From positions 1-22,596 of IMG/VR virus record IMGVR_UViG_3300014501_000083: a stretch of 22,596 bases of DNA; one strand, written 5' to 3'. The notes under the pieces were generated by a model. That model was given only the letters and a program-made list of their open reading frames with translations, was not told the DNA's origin and did no database searches. Position 1 is the first letter of the stretch, and each line of letters starts with the position of its first letter. The translations under genes and the position numbers were made by a program. This stretch comes from a virus. Of the stretch, positions 7,144 to 14,750 are shown in pieces.

Positions 7144-9449
7144 AGACCGCACCATGCCCAGCCGCCTGGGACGTTTGTATTAAAGTAAACACCCATACCT
7201 GGGAGGAGCGTGAATATACAAGGGCCACTATTAATTGCCACTGTACCTAGAATTGTAAAGGTGCTACCAAGCGCTGATGGATTTACAAGGACGGGCTGAT
7301 AGGCAGCTGAGGTATCTGTCTGAATAGTGACCTGCACAGGAAATGGATTCGTATTCACCACAGTAAAACCGGCACCAGTTCCTGCAGGTAGTCCGGGAAA
7401 AGCAAGGTAAGTTGGATTGAAGCCATAGTTGTTAAGGACGGAGGCATTACGTGGTAGTGCACTCGTGACCATCGAGTTTAATATACCTGCGCTGATAGGT
7501 GTAGTCTGCATAGCGCCTGTGAATGCGCAGTTCTGGATCACTACACCTGACAGGTGCGCTTCTCCCGTACTGTTAATGCCGGTAGATGCATTATTATCTA
7601 TAGCTGCGCCTAGGAAGAAGATATTAGCTATCAGGTCACTATTGGTAATGGCCGCACCGTTCAAGACAGCACCTGAACCCGGTACTGTAGCTCCGTTGTT
7701 CGAAATCTTCGAACCGTTGAAGTACACATGATTGACAGGGAATCCAACGCTTGAAAATGCTCCACCGTTGTTATACGTAATAACCACACCTTTACCACCT
7801 ACTGCCCCACTCGTCGTCCCTGGATTATTGGAAAAGTCGCACAGAGAGTCGAAGTAAAGATAGCTTCCGGTCGTAATAAGCGCACCATTGTTAAAATTAC
7901 GGGCACGGAAGTTCTTAAAGTATAGATTATTCGTATTAGTGAAAGAAATCCCTGTGGCATTATTTGCTGAGGCAGGCTGGTCGTAATTGATACCTAGACC
8001 TACGTTCCCTGCGCCACCAGTCACAATACTATAACCTGTGAGATCTATATTTTCGAATACACAATCTTGCATGAACGCGGTGTCGAAGCCTTGCCCGATC
8101 TGATCTGCAGTGATATTTGACCACCGACCCTTAACAAGCCAATCCCCTCCGAAAGCTGCACCGGAGTCACCCCAATTACCAGTGAAGTGAATATCATCAA
8201 TCGTGAAGTTCACATAACTTGCGGTGTTTATACCTACACTTTCCTGCCCCGAAGTAAGTCCTGTGCGATTACCTTGTAGATTCAATCCTTGAATCTTCCA
8301 GTTCTGACAGTTATATATTGTGAAGATACAGGAGTAATTCGCACCGTTCGCAGGCACTAAGGTTACATCCTTACCACCCCAGACTCGAAAATTATTCTTA
8401 TTCTGGATCAGTATGTTTTGTGGATTATAGTAGCCTGGCTGGGGTGAAGCTGATATTGTTGCCAGAAGATACGTACCGTCTGGTAGCCATACACTGTCTG
8501 AGAATACGACCGCAGCCTGTACGGCATACGTATCGTTTGCTATACCATCTCCCTTAGCTCCGAATTGCTTTACGTTAGCAACTCCCGCCATCTGTATGTA
8601 CCACCGCCCTCCATCTGCAGCTACAAGATACGAACCGCCGGTGTCAGAGGTAAAGAACTGACTAGACTCAGTAATAGAAGTACTAATGGTGTACGTTCCA
8701 GTGTTACCAGCACCCGTGTCAAATCCAGAGATATAGCCAATGGTAGCGCCCGTAGTACTCAAGTTAACAGTCATCCCTACTGCTAGTGCTCCACTGCTAA
8801 CAGCCGTTACCGTCATCAACGAACCAGCAGTACTCACTGAAGGAACAACCATACCCATGACCAAGCCAGTCATAGGCTCTGTCCAGTTAGTGCCTATTGC
8901 TATAGGTGTTGAGTTCTGCTTGGTCTCCGTACCTGTTGCAGTAGATACATAGACGTTATATCCTGTAGCCCCAGGCATTGCTACAGGAGAGGTCACCATT
9001 AGTAAGAAGTCAAGAGCAACCGCTAGGCTGGCTTCCGTTGATGCCCTTGTTTCACCTGCAGCCGTTACGTACGTTACCTTAACAAAGTACGTCATAGCAG
9101 CTAACGTTCCACCAGCGGTACTCGATAGAGTGGGAGCAACCGGTGCTGTAATAGCAGTAATCGAACCCGTATACACAGCACCTGAGGTGGTATCACTAGA
9201 ATTGTAGTGGTAAGTCCCCTGCCCACCATCTCCAGAACTATAGTATCCTAGGGTGTTAGCGTTGGGCACTCCAGTTTTCAGGAGTTTCCTTATTGCAGCT
9301 ACTGAACTCACTATCTGCGTAGTGTTAGCAAGATAAGCTGCTAACGAGCCCACGCCACCTTGAGCAAATCCAATTTCGGTAGCACCTCTAGTTGAGTCTG
9401 TTTGATTTGCAATTCCTAGTACGTCTGCTGGACTCAAAATTCCACTCAT
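7140..9449 (-). CDS. Tailspike with right-handed beta-helix and inserted Ig-like modules
   Basis: This is a 769-aa tailspike. Residues 1-90 are the anchor and neck, including GDGGQGTYHYNSSDTTSG (73-90). Residues about 291-680 are a Pectate_lyase_3-type beta-helix, opening with ANVKQFGAKGDGIANDT (291-307) and WLPDGTYLL. Residues about 690-769 are a beta-rich cap ending GGWAWCGL. The neck motif normally runs straight on to GGSYLVAADGGRWYI (271-285), but here about 180 residues intervene: a FN3-like module (95-198, with ATGYNVYVSTATGTETKQN) and a second small beta module (209-263). Such spikes bind and often depolymerise surface polysaccharide. Active-site residues cannot be assigned by eye. It has an AGGAA ribosome site and lies 10 nt after the endolysin gene. 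Confidence 0.85.
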   Translation of the reverse strand: MSGILSPADVLGIANQTDSTRGATEIGFAQGGVGSLAAYLANTTQIVSSVAAIRKLLKTGVPNANTLGYYSSGDGGQGTYHYNSSDTTSGAVYTGSITAITAPVAPTLSSTAGGTLAAMTYFVKVTYVTAAGETRASTEASLAVALDFLLMVTSPVAMPGATGYNVYVSTATGTETKQNSTPIAIGTNWTEPMTGLVMGMVVPSVSTAGSLMTVTAVSSGALAVGMTVNLSTTGATIGYISGFDTGAGNTGTYTISTSITESSQFFTSDTGGSYLVAADGGRWYIQMAGVANVKQFGAKGDGIANDTYAVQAAVVFSDSVWLPDGTYLLATISASPQPGYYNPQNILIQNKNNFRVWGGKDVTLVPANGANYSCIFTIYNCQNWKIQGLNLQGNRTGLTSGQESVGINTASYVNFTIDDIHFTGNWGDSGAAFGGDWLVKGRWSNITADQIGQGFDTAFMQDCVFENIDLTGYSIVTGGAGNVGLGINYDQPASANNATGISFTNTNNLYFKNFRARNFNNGALITTGSYLYFDSLCDFSNNPGTTSGAVGGKGVVITYNNGGAFSSVGFPVNHVYFNGSKISNNGATVPGSGAVLNGAAITNSDLIANIFFLGAAIDNNASTGINSTGEAHLSGVVIQNCAFTGAMQTTPISAGILNSMVTSALPRNASVLNNYGFNPTYLAFPGLPAGTGAGFTVVNTNPFPVQVTIQTDTSAAYQPVLVNPSALGSTFTILGTVAINSGPCIFTLLPGMGVYFNTNVPGGWAWCGL

Positions 9450-9459
9450 AATCTATTCC

Positions 9460-10122
9460 TCACCACGTAAATATTGCGTTAGCTTGATTTAGCAGAGGCA
9501 TCCGCTGCGGAACGGTTACTGTCGAACCATTGATAATCTTAGTCACCTGGGTGAACGAGTCTGTATCAGCCAACGCGTTTAGATTGTTCGACTGCCAGAA
9601 CCAACCAGCGCTCAACATTGCATCTTTTGGAGCAGCTACCAGATCTGGGTTATTCAGATACGTCGAGGGGTCATTATACAAATACTTTGAAGCTGCTGCA
9701 TAGTTGTTATGGAACGTCAGATTGAACCCTCCGCGACCCCGATAGGCAAAGCCATCACCGGAAGCTACGTCCCCATTGCCCTCACGAGCTGCGTACACGA
9801 GGTTAGCGAGTTTTTCTGGAGCGTTAACGAAGTCTGGTGCGTATTCCATACCCGGCGCATTCTCATCCATAGAGAATCGCGAAGGCCATACAGTTACCAA
9901 TCGTTCTGCGTGTGAGTAAGTTAGATCCTCCTCCCAAGTGGTGAACCCACCAGTCTCGAACGAGGATTGTGCAAGAAAGTAACGCACCCGTCTCGGTGAG
10001 GAACTGATACTAAAACGATCCATCGTTGCGTTAATAGCATCAGTAAGACTACTAAGTGTTGACGAGTTGGTAAGATGTGATGCGAACTTTGCCAACTGTG
10101 CCGTGGTGATATTGAAAGTCAT
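9460..10122 (-). CDS. Endolysin, GH19 chitinase-like lysozyme family
   Basis: This 220-aa enzyme is of the glycoside hydrolase 19 type used by many phages of Gram-negative hosts to cut peptidoglycan glycan chains. Landmarks are the helix ending AQSSFETGGF (51-60) with likely catalytic E56, EEDLTYS (64-70) with likely second acid E65, WPSRF (79-83), YRGRGGFNLTFHNNY (127-141) and AGWFWQSNNLNALAD (172-186). The usual His of the family's H-E-[ST] motif is Phe here (SFETG), a variation I believe occurs in other phage members. There is no signal peptide or SAR segment, so export relies on the holin encoded 18 nt upstream. The length matches single-domain GH19 endolysins. Confidence 0.9.
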   Translation of the reverse strand: MTFNITTAQLAKFASHLTNSSTLSSLTDAINATMDRFSISSSPRRVRYFLAQSSFETGGFTTWEEDLTYSHAERLVTVWPSRFSMDENAPGMEYAPDFVNAPEKLANLVYAAREGNGDVASGDGFAYRGRGGFNLTFHNNYAAASKYLYNDPSTYLNNPDLVAAPKDAMLSAGWFWQSNNLNALADTDSFTQVTKIINGSTVTVPQRMPLLNQANAIFTW

Positions 10123-10140
10123 TGCTCAGTCCCTCTAAAG

Positions 10141-10509
10141 TTACTCTTCGTTCTTGGGATCAACAGACTTGCCATTGATCGTAGGTTCGTACTGAATGCC
10201 AAATTTAATTCTCCACAAGGCTTCTAGTTCACGTGTTGCGTGATTACCCATTAAGCCTGAGGTGGCAATTAGAACAGCAGAGAGCGGACCACTGATGTTT
10301 GTCCACTGGCACAACCAGAAGGTAATCAACCCCATGAATCCAGCGGTCACTACATCTCGTATCAAGATGAAGATACTAAAAGCAGTGGGGGACTTATTCA
10401 AATATCTAACACAACCACCAGCGCAGGACAGTCCTATTACCCAAACATAGGTCACCCAGGAGTAACCACCGAAGGGATTCGTTTTGGCTGCCAGATCGTT
10501 CACGTCCAT
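10141..10509 (-). CDS. Holin, three-helix LydA-like
   Basis: This is a 122-aa membrane protein directly upstream of the endolysin. Three hydrophobic segments are visible at about 17-34 (WVTYVWVIGLSCAGGCV), 44-67 and 73-89, followed by a charged C-terminus (VDPKNEE). The third helix with GLMGNHATRELEALW resembles the G-x2-G-x-H region of LydA-type phage holins. It would form inner-membrane lesions that release the endolysin at lysis time. The ATG has AGGAG 8 nt upstream and I see no dual-start motif. No spanin gene is apparent nearby. It is the first gene of the minus-strand unit ending at 6143, so it is driven from the divergent region at 10510-10607. Confidence 0.8.
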   Translation of the reverse strand: MDVNDLAAKTNPFGGYSWVTYVWVIGLSCAGGCVRYLNKSPTAFSIFILIRDVVTAGFMGLITFWLCQWTNISGPLSAVLIATSGLMGNHATRELEALWRIKFGIQYEPTINGKSVDPKNEE

Positions 10510-10553
10510 GTTACCTACTCCTCTATGAGTCTAAAGTTATTACTATTATGAAA

Positions 10554-10582
10554 TTGATAACTAGGATGTGCGTGACTGTAAA
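10554..10582. promoter_or_regulatory. Candidate symmetric divergent promoter
   Basis: TTGATA (10554-10559), 17 nt, TGTAAA (10577-10582) reads as a sigma70-like promoter on the plus strand. Its reverse complement, TTTACA, 17 nt, TATCAA, reads as one on the minus strand. Each has a 5/6 -35 box and a 4/6 -10 box. It lies in the 98-bp gap between the divergent holin gene and the 98-aa gene, the only obvious place for both promoters. Confidence 0.4.
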
Positions 10583-10584
10583 TA
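10575..10584 (+). promoter_or_regulatory. Second copy of the ACTGTAAATA motif
   Basis: This is identical to 5845-5854 and lies 23 nt before the ATG at 10608. It overlaps the -10 side of the candidate divergent promoter. Its recurrence at a comparable distance from a start codon hints at a phage-specific promoter box. Confidence 0.25.
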
Positions 10585-10607
10585 CATTATAACTAAAGGA
10601 GTAACCT

Positions 10608-10904
10608 ATGCTGATAACTGGCGTATTAATTACCAACAAGGCGCACCTACTTGTGTGCAATCGAGAACTCACACTCTTTCTTCAGACCTATGTCGAAACC
10701 AATATTGAAGGGATGAACCCCTCTACTCTAGATCCTACTTTCATTGCTGCCCATCTGCAGAAGGATTTGGAAGCAGCCTTCGGTCACAAGTTTAGTGTCA
10801 AAAGTATCGACGCTTCTACTGGTGACCCTATAGATGATCTAACCTACATGGTAGCTCTTGAAGTCAGCAACCCCCTCAACGCTCCCTCACTACGGATTCA
10901 CTAA
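10608..10904 (+). CDS. 98-aa hypothetical protein
   Basis: This is the first gene of the central plus-strand unit, with a strong ribosome site (AAAGGAG) 7 nt before ATG. The product has a hydrophobic start (MLITGVLITNKAHLLVC) that looks like a beta strand rather than a signal peptide, a helical middle (AAHLQKDLEAAFG) and a C-terminal strand (TYMVALEVS). No family is recognised. Only 2 nt separate it from the next gene, so it is co-transcribed with the four genes leading to the exonuclease, suggesting an early or accessory function rather than a virion part. Confidence 0.65.
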   Translation: MLITGVLITNKAHLLVCNRELTLFLQTYVETNIEGMNPSTLDPTFIAAHLQKDLEAAFGHKFSVKSIDASTGDPIDDLTYMVALEVSNPLNAPSLRIH

Positions 10905-10906
10905 CT

Positions 10907-11215
10907 ATGACCGACTTCATGTTTGACAACTCGAACTACAATAAAGCTACTGTCACGATCAGAAACGATGGTACAGTTGAGATCGCTGAAGGTGTCACCT
11001 TAGATGAAGCATCTCATGAATTCTGGGACGCAGTCCAGACTCTAGGTCTTGAGCAACGACAGACCATCCTAGAGGAAGCTGCGAGGGTATGCGATGCTCT
11101 TGCAGAAGAAGCTGAGGAAGATACGCAGCTTGAGCACGACGAGCGATTCTGTGTCTACGCCAAGAAGTACCGTAAAGCAGCTCAACAAATTCGCACACTA
11201 AAGAAAAAGAAATGA
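10907..11215 (+). CDS. 102-aa hypothetical acidic helical protein
   Basis: An N-terminal beta-like segment (KATVTIRNDGTVEIAEGVTL, 13-32) is followed by long helices rich in Glu and Ala (TILEEAARVCDALAEEAEED) and a basic tail (RTLKKKK). Coiled-coil or oligomerising behaviour is plausible. Its stop overlaps the next start (ATGA, 11212-11215). There are no catalytic motifs and the family is unknown. Confidence 0.65.
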   Translation: MTDFMFDNSNYNKATVTIRNDGTVEIAEGVTLDEASHEFWDAVQTLGLEQRQTILEEAARVCDALAEEAEEDTQLEHDERFCVYAKKYRKAAQQIRTLKKKK

Positions 11216-11592
11216 AACAAATTTCAGATGAACTCCTAGCAGACACGATCGAGGAGATCGAAGAGTATGAGGAAATCCTTGAAAAGGAAAGAGGTTGTGG
11301 TTACAGCTTGGAACAACTGGAAGAACGAGGCCTACTTCCAGAGGTACTATTGAAACTTCGAGAACTCCGCGATACAGAACCCGTCAAGGAATTTGGAGTC
11401 ATCTCTGACAAACCTCTAGACCTTCCTCCTGGTATAACTTTAACTGGGTCCCTACCTGCAGAAGCCGAAGATGTGCCTTATGTATATATCACTTCTGCTA
11501 CTGTCAAATTCGGAGTCGGTAATTTCCCTATTGAAGTTGCGGCACAAGCTCTAAGTATCGCACAATGGTTAGCTGCACAGGAGAAGAAATGA
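11212..11592 (+). CDS. 126-aa hypothetical protein
   Basis: This gene starts at the ATGA overlap with the preceding gene and ends in another ATGA overlap with the following one, so three genes are translationally linked. The first 50 residues are a highly acidic helix (DTIEEIEEYEEILEKER). A Pro-rich linker (PLDLPPGI) leads to a compact C-terminal region (YVYITSATVKFGVGNFPIEV and a helix AAQALSIAQWLAAQ). Strong negative charge can indicate a protein- or DNA-mimic-type interactor, but that is speculation. No family is recognised. Confidence 0.65.
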   Translation: MKQISDELLADTIEEIEEYEEILEKERGCGYSLEQLEERGLLPEVLLKLRELRDTEPVKEFGVISDKPLDLPPGITLTGSLPAEAEDVPYVYITSATVKFGVGNFPIEVAAQALSIAQWLAAQEKK

Positions 11593-12158
11593 CCTCATTG
11601 AAAATGACGCTAACTTACCTTGCAAACTATCTTGATCACACAAGATACGCGCAGGAAAAAGCAAAGCTGGAGGGTCAGTCTTTCTATACTAGAGGGCCAA
11701 TCTTAGAAGACTTCGGAGTTGATAGTGAGGGCTTGAAGTTACTCGTAGAGAACCTTGAACTAAAAGATCAGGCCCTGAGGTCTTGCATCAAGGCGCTACA
11801 ACTTGCTCTACCCCCTATGCAGGTAGATGAACAAGGGAATGGACCTGATTGCACGACCATCTTTCAGGCAATCATCGATGCTAGCCAGGCTCTTACCCAA
11901 GGAAAAGAAATGAATGAACGTCCTGAGTGGGTCCGCTGCATTAGACGCACACATGCAGAACACGATAAAGAATCTTGGTGCGGAAAGCCTACCTACAGTT
12001 TTGATAAGCCCTTCCTTGCTGTAGATCACGCAGCCGAGAACGGATTGCAAGGAGGGCGATTGATGGCCTGCCGTGAATGTGTTGCAGCGGCTGTTCTAGC
12101 ACTGCAGAATGGTCACGATGACTCTGAATATCCTAGAGTAACTGCAAATGAAAACTAA
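11589..12158 (+). CDS. 189-aa hypothetical protein with Cys/His-rich C-terminal domain
   Basis: I chose ATG 11589, which overlaps the previous stop and follows AGGAGAAG. Residues 1-107 are mostly helical (LEDFGVDSEGLKLLVENLEL, then LRSCIKALQLAL). From M108 a different module begins, NERPEWVRCIRRTH, with C117, H122/H125, C131, H147 and C161-x2-C164, a likely zinc-binding arrangement. An internal ATG (11910) in the same frame has its own AAGGA ribosome site 6 nt upstream and could yield an 82-aa C-terminal protein, so this may be a fusion of two once-separate genes. It overlaps the exonuclease gene by 11 nt. Function is unknown; a nucleic-acid-related role fits the neighbour. Confidence 0.65.
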   Translation: MTSLKMTLTYLANYLDHTRYAQEKAKLEGQSFYTRGPILEDFGVDSEGLKLLVENLELKDQALRSCIKALQLALPPMQVDEQGNGPDCTTIFQAIIDASQALTQGKEMNERPEWVRCIRRTHAEHDKESWCGKPTYSFDKPFLAVDHAAENGLQGGRLMACRECVAAAVLALQNGHDDSEYPRVTANEN

Positions 12159-13083
12159 AGAACGAATTCTAGCTGTAGATGGTAACTGGGTACTTCATAG
12201 GGCAGCCTTTACCCTGAAGACCTCTCGACCTATCGGAGAAGCACTAGCATACAAATTTGTCGGTATGATCTGCAAAGACGCATTATCCGTCAAAGCAAAC
12301 TATCTACTGGTAGCCTTTGACGGCCCTGACGTATTCCGATACAAGGTGTATCCTCAATACAAAGAAAGTAGGCGAGAAGGTAGAGGCGCACCTGTTGACG
12401 CTGAGAACGCCGAACCTGCTTTAGACGTGTACCAATACCTACCTGACGTCTACGCGCTACTCCACAAGCTTGGTATAATTTTCTTCCAGCCGAAGACGTA
12501 CGAAGCTGATGACGTACTATGTAGTGTGGCTAAATTCTACGGCAAAGACTACAAGGTGGTCTGTGATACAGTAGACAAAGATGCTTACCAGTATCTGGAG
12601 TCCCGTAACGTATGTCTGTATGATCCCTCTGCCAAGGGTAAAGATGGTAAGTCTAAACCTCGATATATTTATTGTGAAGACGCAGAAAAGAAAAAAGGTG
12701 TTTCGGTTTCACAGATGGTGGATTATCAGACGTTGATAGGTGACTCAGGGGATTCTATTCCTCCGATCAAAGGTATTGGACCTGCTAGGGCGAAGGCTAT
12801 ATTAACGAAGTACGGGTCGATCAAGAACTGGCACAAGAAGTGCAAAGAAGATTTGGAATTCATTACTGCGGAAGCAGATAACATTAGACGTAACCGCAAG
12901 CTCGTTAAATTGTGTGAAGATGTACTACCACCTAACGAACTGCAAGAATGGAAGCTCCGGAAGAACGATAAAGTTTATAAAGGAGATAAGTTCCTTAGCC
13001 GAAGCTTCCATGATTATTTATTATTTTTATATCCGCGTACTAGAGGCCTTGGGCTTATTTTAGAGGCTATCCATTCAACGTAA
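12148..13083 (+). CDS. 5'-3' exonuclease / flap endonuclease (FEN superfamily)
   Basis: This 311-aa enzyme is related to the Pol I 5'-nuclease domain and phage T5/T7-type exonucleases, which remove 5' flaps, RNA primers and nicked strands. The acidic metal-binding set is intact: D11 (AVDGNW), D58 in AFDG, Y-K-R helical arch (FRYKVYPQYKESR), E119/D121/D122 in EADD, D143/D145 in DKD, and D199 and D202 in GDSGDSIPPIKGIGP, the last also giving the helix-hairpin-helix DNA contact. The family usually reads GDSSDNIPG, so SIPP is a mild variant. The final 17 bp overlap the 3' end of the opposing tailspike gene with no terminator between them. It is a DNA-metabolism gene isolated among structural genes. 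Confidence 0.9.
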   Translation: MKTKERILAVDGNWVLHRAAFTLKTSRPIGEALAYKFVGMICKDALSVKANYLLVAFDGPDVFRYKVYPQYKESRREGRGAPVDAENAEPALDVYQYLPDVYALLHKLGIIFFQPKTYEADDVLCSVAKFYGKDYKVVCDTVDKDAYQYLESRNVCLYDPSAKGKDGKSKPRYIYCEDAEKKKGVSVSQMVDYQTLIGDSGDSIPPIKGIGPARAKAILTKYGSIKNWHKKCKEDLEFITAEADNIRRNRKLVKLCEDVLPPNELQEWKLRKNDKVYKGDKFLSRSFHDYLLFLYPRTRGLGLILEAIHST

Positions 13084-14524
13084 TCGCGTACCGAGGAGAT
13101 GCAGATCCAGAAGTTGTAGAAAATATACTCTGAATCGAAATCTCAGCACCCGCACCTACTGAGTAAGCCGGACTTGGCGTTATAGTAGTACTATACATAC
13201 CACTAGAAATAGTACCCGTTGCTATAGTGACACCTGCTACCTGTAGGTTAAATAAGAAGGTCTGTCCTGCAGCGGGTGTATTATCCACAAATACGTTTGC
13301 GAACATGATGTTACCAGCATAGGGCGCACTCCATGCTGCATTTGATAACCCTACCGATGTATTAGCACCGTAGTTAATTGTAGTATTTTGCGCTTGAGGA
13401 GTACTAGCCGTACCTACTAAACTATAAATAGAATCGTAGCTGCCGTAGGCTTCAAAGCCTTTGGCGTAGCTACCAACACCATTAAGGTTAAATAACGTAG
13501 TCCAATTTGAGGTACTATCAATACAACCTCCGATCACCTTAGTCCCGCTTGAACCACTCACCTCCTGAACGCATGCGGTAGAACTACCCGACAGCGAAGA
13601 GAATGACGTGTTGAACAGGGTGTTATTATAGGAGTTGTTAAACACAATGCCGTGATGCCCTGAATTAACTGCTTCTATAAAGCAGTTGGTAAACCGGCCT
13701 CGAACTGAATTCACCTGATTAAATATGTCACCTAGGGCGTTGTCAAACGTGCAACCGATCCAGCCGAAATCATTATTGTTACCCTGCAAGTTCACTACAT
13801 TTGAAGTAGCATTATAGATATGTGAATTAGAAACTACAGTTGTCAGAGCCCCGTTCAAGGCCAGTAAACAATAAGCTACCTCGAAACCTCCGTTCATCTG
13901 AAAGCCATCGATAGTGGAATCTGAATGGAAAGCACCTAAAGTAATACCCGCATTGCCTGCAGTTGTTGAATAGATACGAATATTCTTTACGCGTACGTCG
14001 TGTGCGTAGGTGCTAGACGTTGGATTACCATTGAGCATTAACGAAGTATGACCAATCGGCACATTATTGAAGAACAGATTCAACAGGTCTAAAGTTTGAG
14101 CATACGTGGTATCGAATGTATTACCCGTACCGTTTGTACCATCAAAATAAAGGTCACGAATCGTACTCACTGCATTAAAACAGTTTGCTGCTATGGTGGG
14201 ATATTTTATACCAGTACCAGTTTGGATCAACGCACTTGCTACACCAACACCAAAGAATTCAAATCCAGCAACTGCTGGCATTGTTAGGGTTGTGAACTTG
14301 AAGGTGCCTGGCGGAATAAATACAGAGGTAGCACCGGAATTCAGTGCAGCTTGAATGGCTACGGTATCATCCGTAATGCCATTACCCGTAGCGCCAAAAT
14401 CTTTAACACTAGCTACCTCCTGCAATTTACTTTGCACTGTTCTTGGGACAGCCCCCGTACCAACCTGCGTAAATGCTGCAACATCTTGTATCGCTAACTC
14501 TGCTATATACTGTTGTGGATTCAT
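13067..14524 (-). CDS. Tailspike with right-handed beta-helix (pectate-lyase-like)
   Basis: This is a 485-aa spike. A short anchor carries GTGAVPRTVQSKLQE (22-36), nearly the same as in the 540-aa spike at 15482-17104, followed by the beta-helix opener SVKDFGATGNGITDDT (39-54) and VFIPPGTF. The helix continues to about residue 385 with many N-rich turns. Residues about 390-485 are a C-terminal jelly-roll (APYAGNIMFANVFVD, TFLFNLQVAGVTIATG) likely to trimerise or bind glycan. AGGAG stands 7 nt before the ATG. With only 20 residues ahead of the shared motif, it lacks a large baseplate anchor and may dock onto another fibre. Enzyme activity is plausible but its active site is not identifiable by eye. 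Confidence 0.85.
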   Translation of the reverse strand: MNPQQYIAELAIQDVAAFTQVGTGAVPRTVQSKLQEVASVKDFGATGNGITDDTVAIQAALNSGATSVFIPPGTFKFTTLTMPAVAGFEFFGVGVASALIQTGTGIKYPTIAANCFNAVSTIRDLYFDGTNGTGNTFDTTYAQTLDLLNLFFNNVPIGHTSLMLNGNPTSSTYAHDVRVKNIRIYSTTAGNAGITLGAFHSDSTIDGFQMNGGFEVAYCLLALNGALTTVVSNSHIYNATSNVVNLQGNNNDFGWIGCTFDNALGDIFNQVNSVRGRFTNCFIEAVNSGHHGIVFNNSYNNTLFNTSFSSLSGSSTACVQEVSGSSGTKVIGGCIDSTSNWTTLFNLNGVGSYAKGFEAYGSYDSIYSLVGTASTPQAQNTTINYGANTSVGLSNAAWSAPYAGNIMFANVFVDNTPAAGQTFLFNLQVAGVTIATGTISSGMYSTTITPSPAYSVGAGAEISIQSIFSTTSGSASPRYAITLNG

Positions 14525-14555
14525 ACATTACTCCTAAACTATTTTGGAACATAAA

Positions 14556-14750
14556 ATGCGTAAACTTGATTTCGAAACTAAAGACCGGATGCTACTCGAC
14601 GTACTAGAGAGTGCGTTGATACTGAAAGAGCCTTATAGAGCTAACCGGATTAAAGAGATCCTTAGTGTTACCCATGAGAGAGGGTACGCAGAATGCCAGA
14701 AGGATCTGCGTAACGTACTCGGAGTACCTCATCCCGTTAATGGTTGGTGA
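14556..14750 (+). CDS. 64-aa hypothetical protein, lone plus-strand gene
   Basis: The ATG at 14556 gives a well-formed charged helical protein (MRKLDFETKDRMLLDVLE, RANRIKEILSV, GYAECQKDLRNVLG). A TTG at 14544 would add four residues. The ribosome site is weak (GGA). It diverges from the 485-aa tailspike gene across 31 nt, and its TGA abuts the stop codon of the convergent gene at 14751. It is therefore wedged into a minus-strand run with no visible promoter or terminator. I judge it real from its amino-acid pattern, with moderate confidence; its function is unknown. Confidence 0.55.
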   Translation: MRKLDFETKDRMLLDVLESALILKEPYRANRIKEILSVTHERGYAECQKDLRNVLGVPHPVNGW

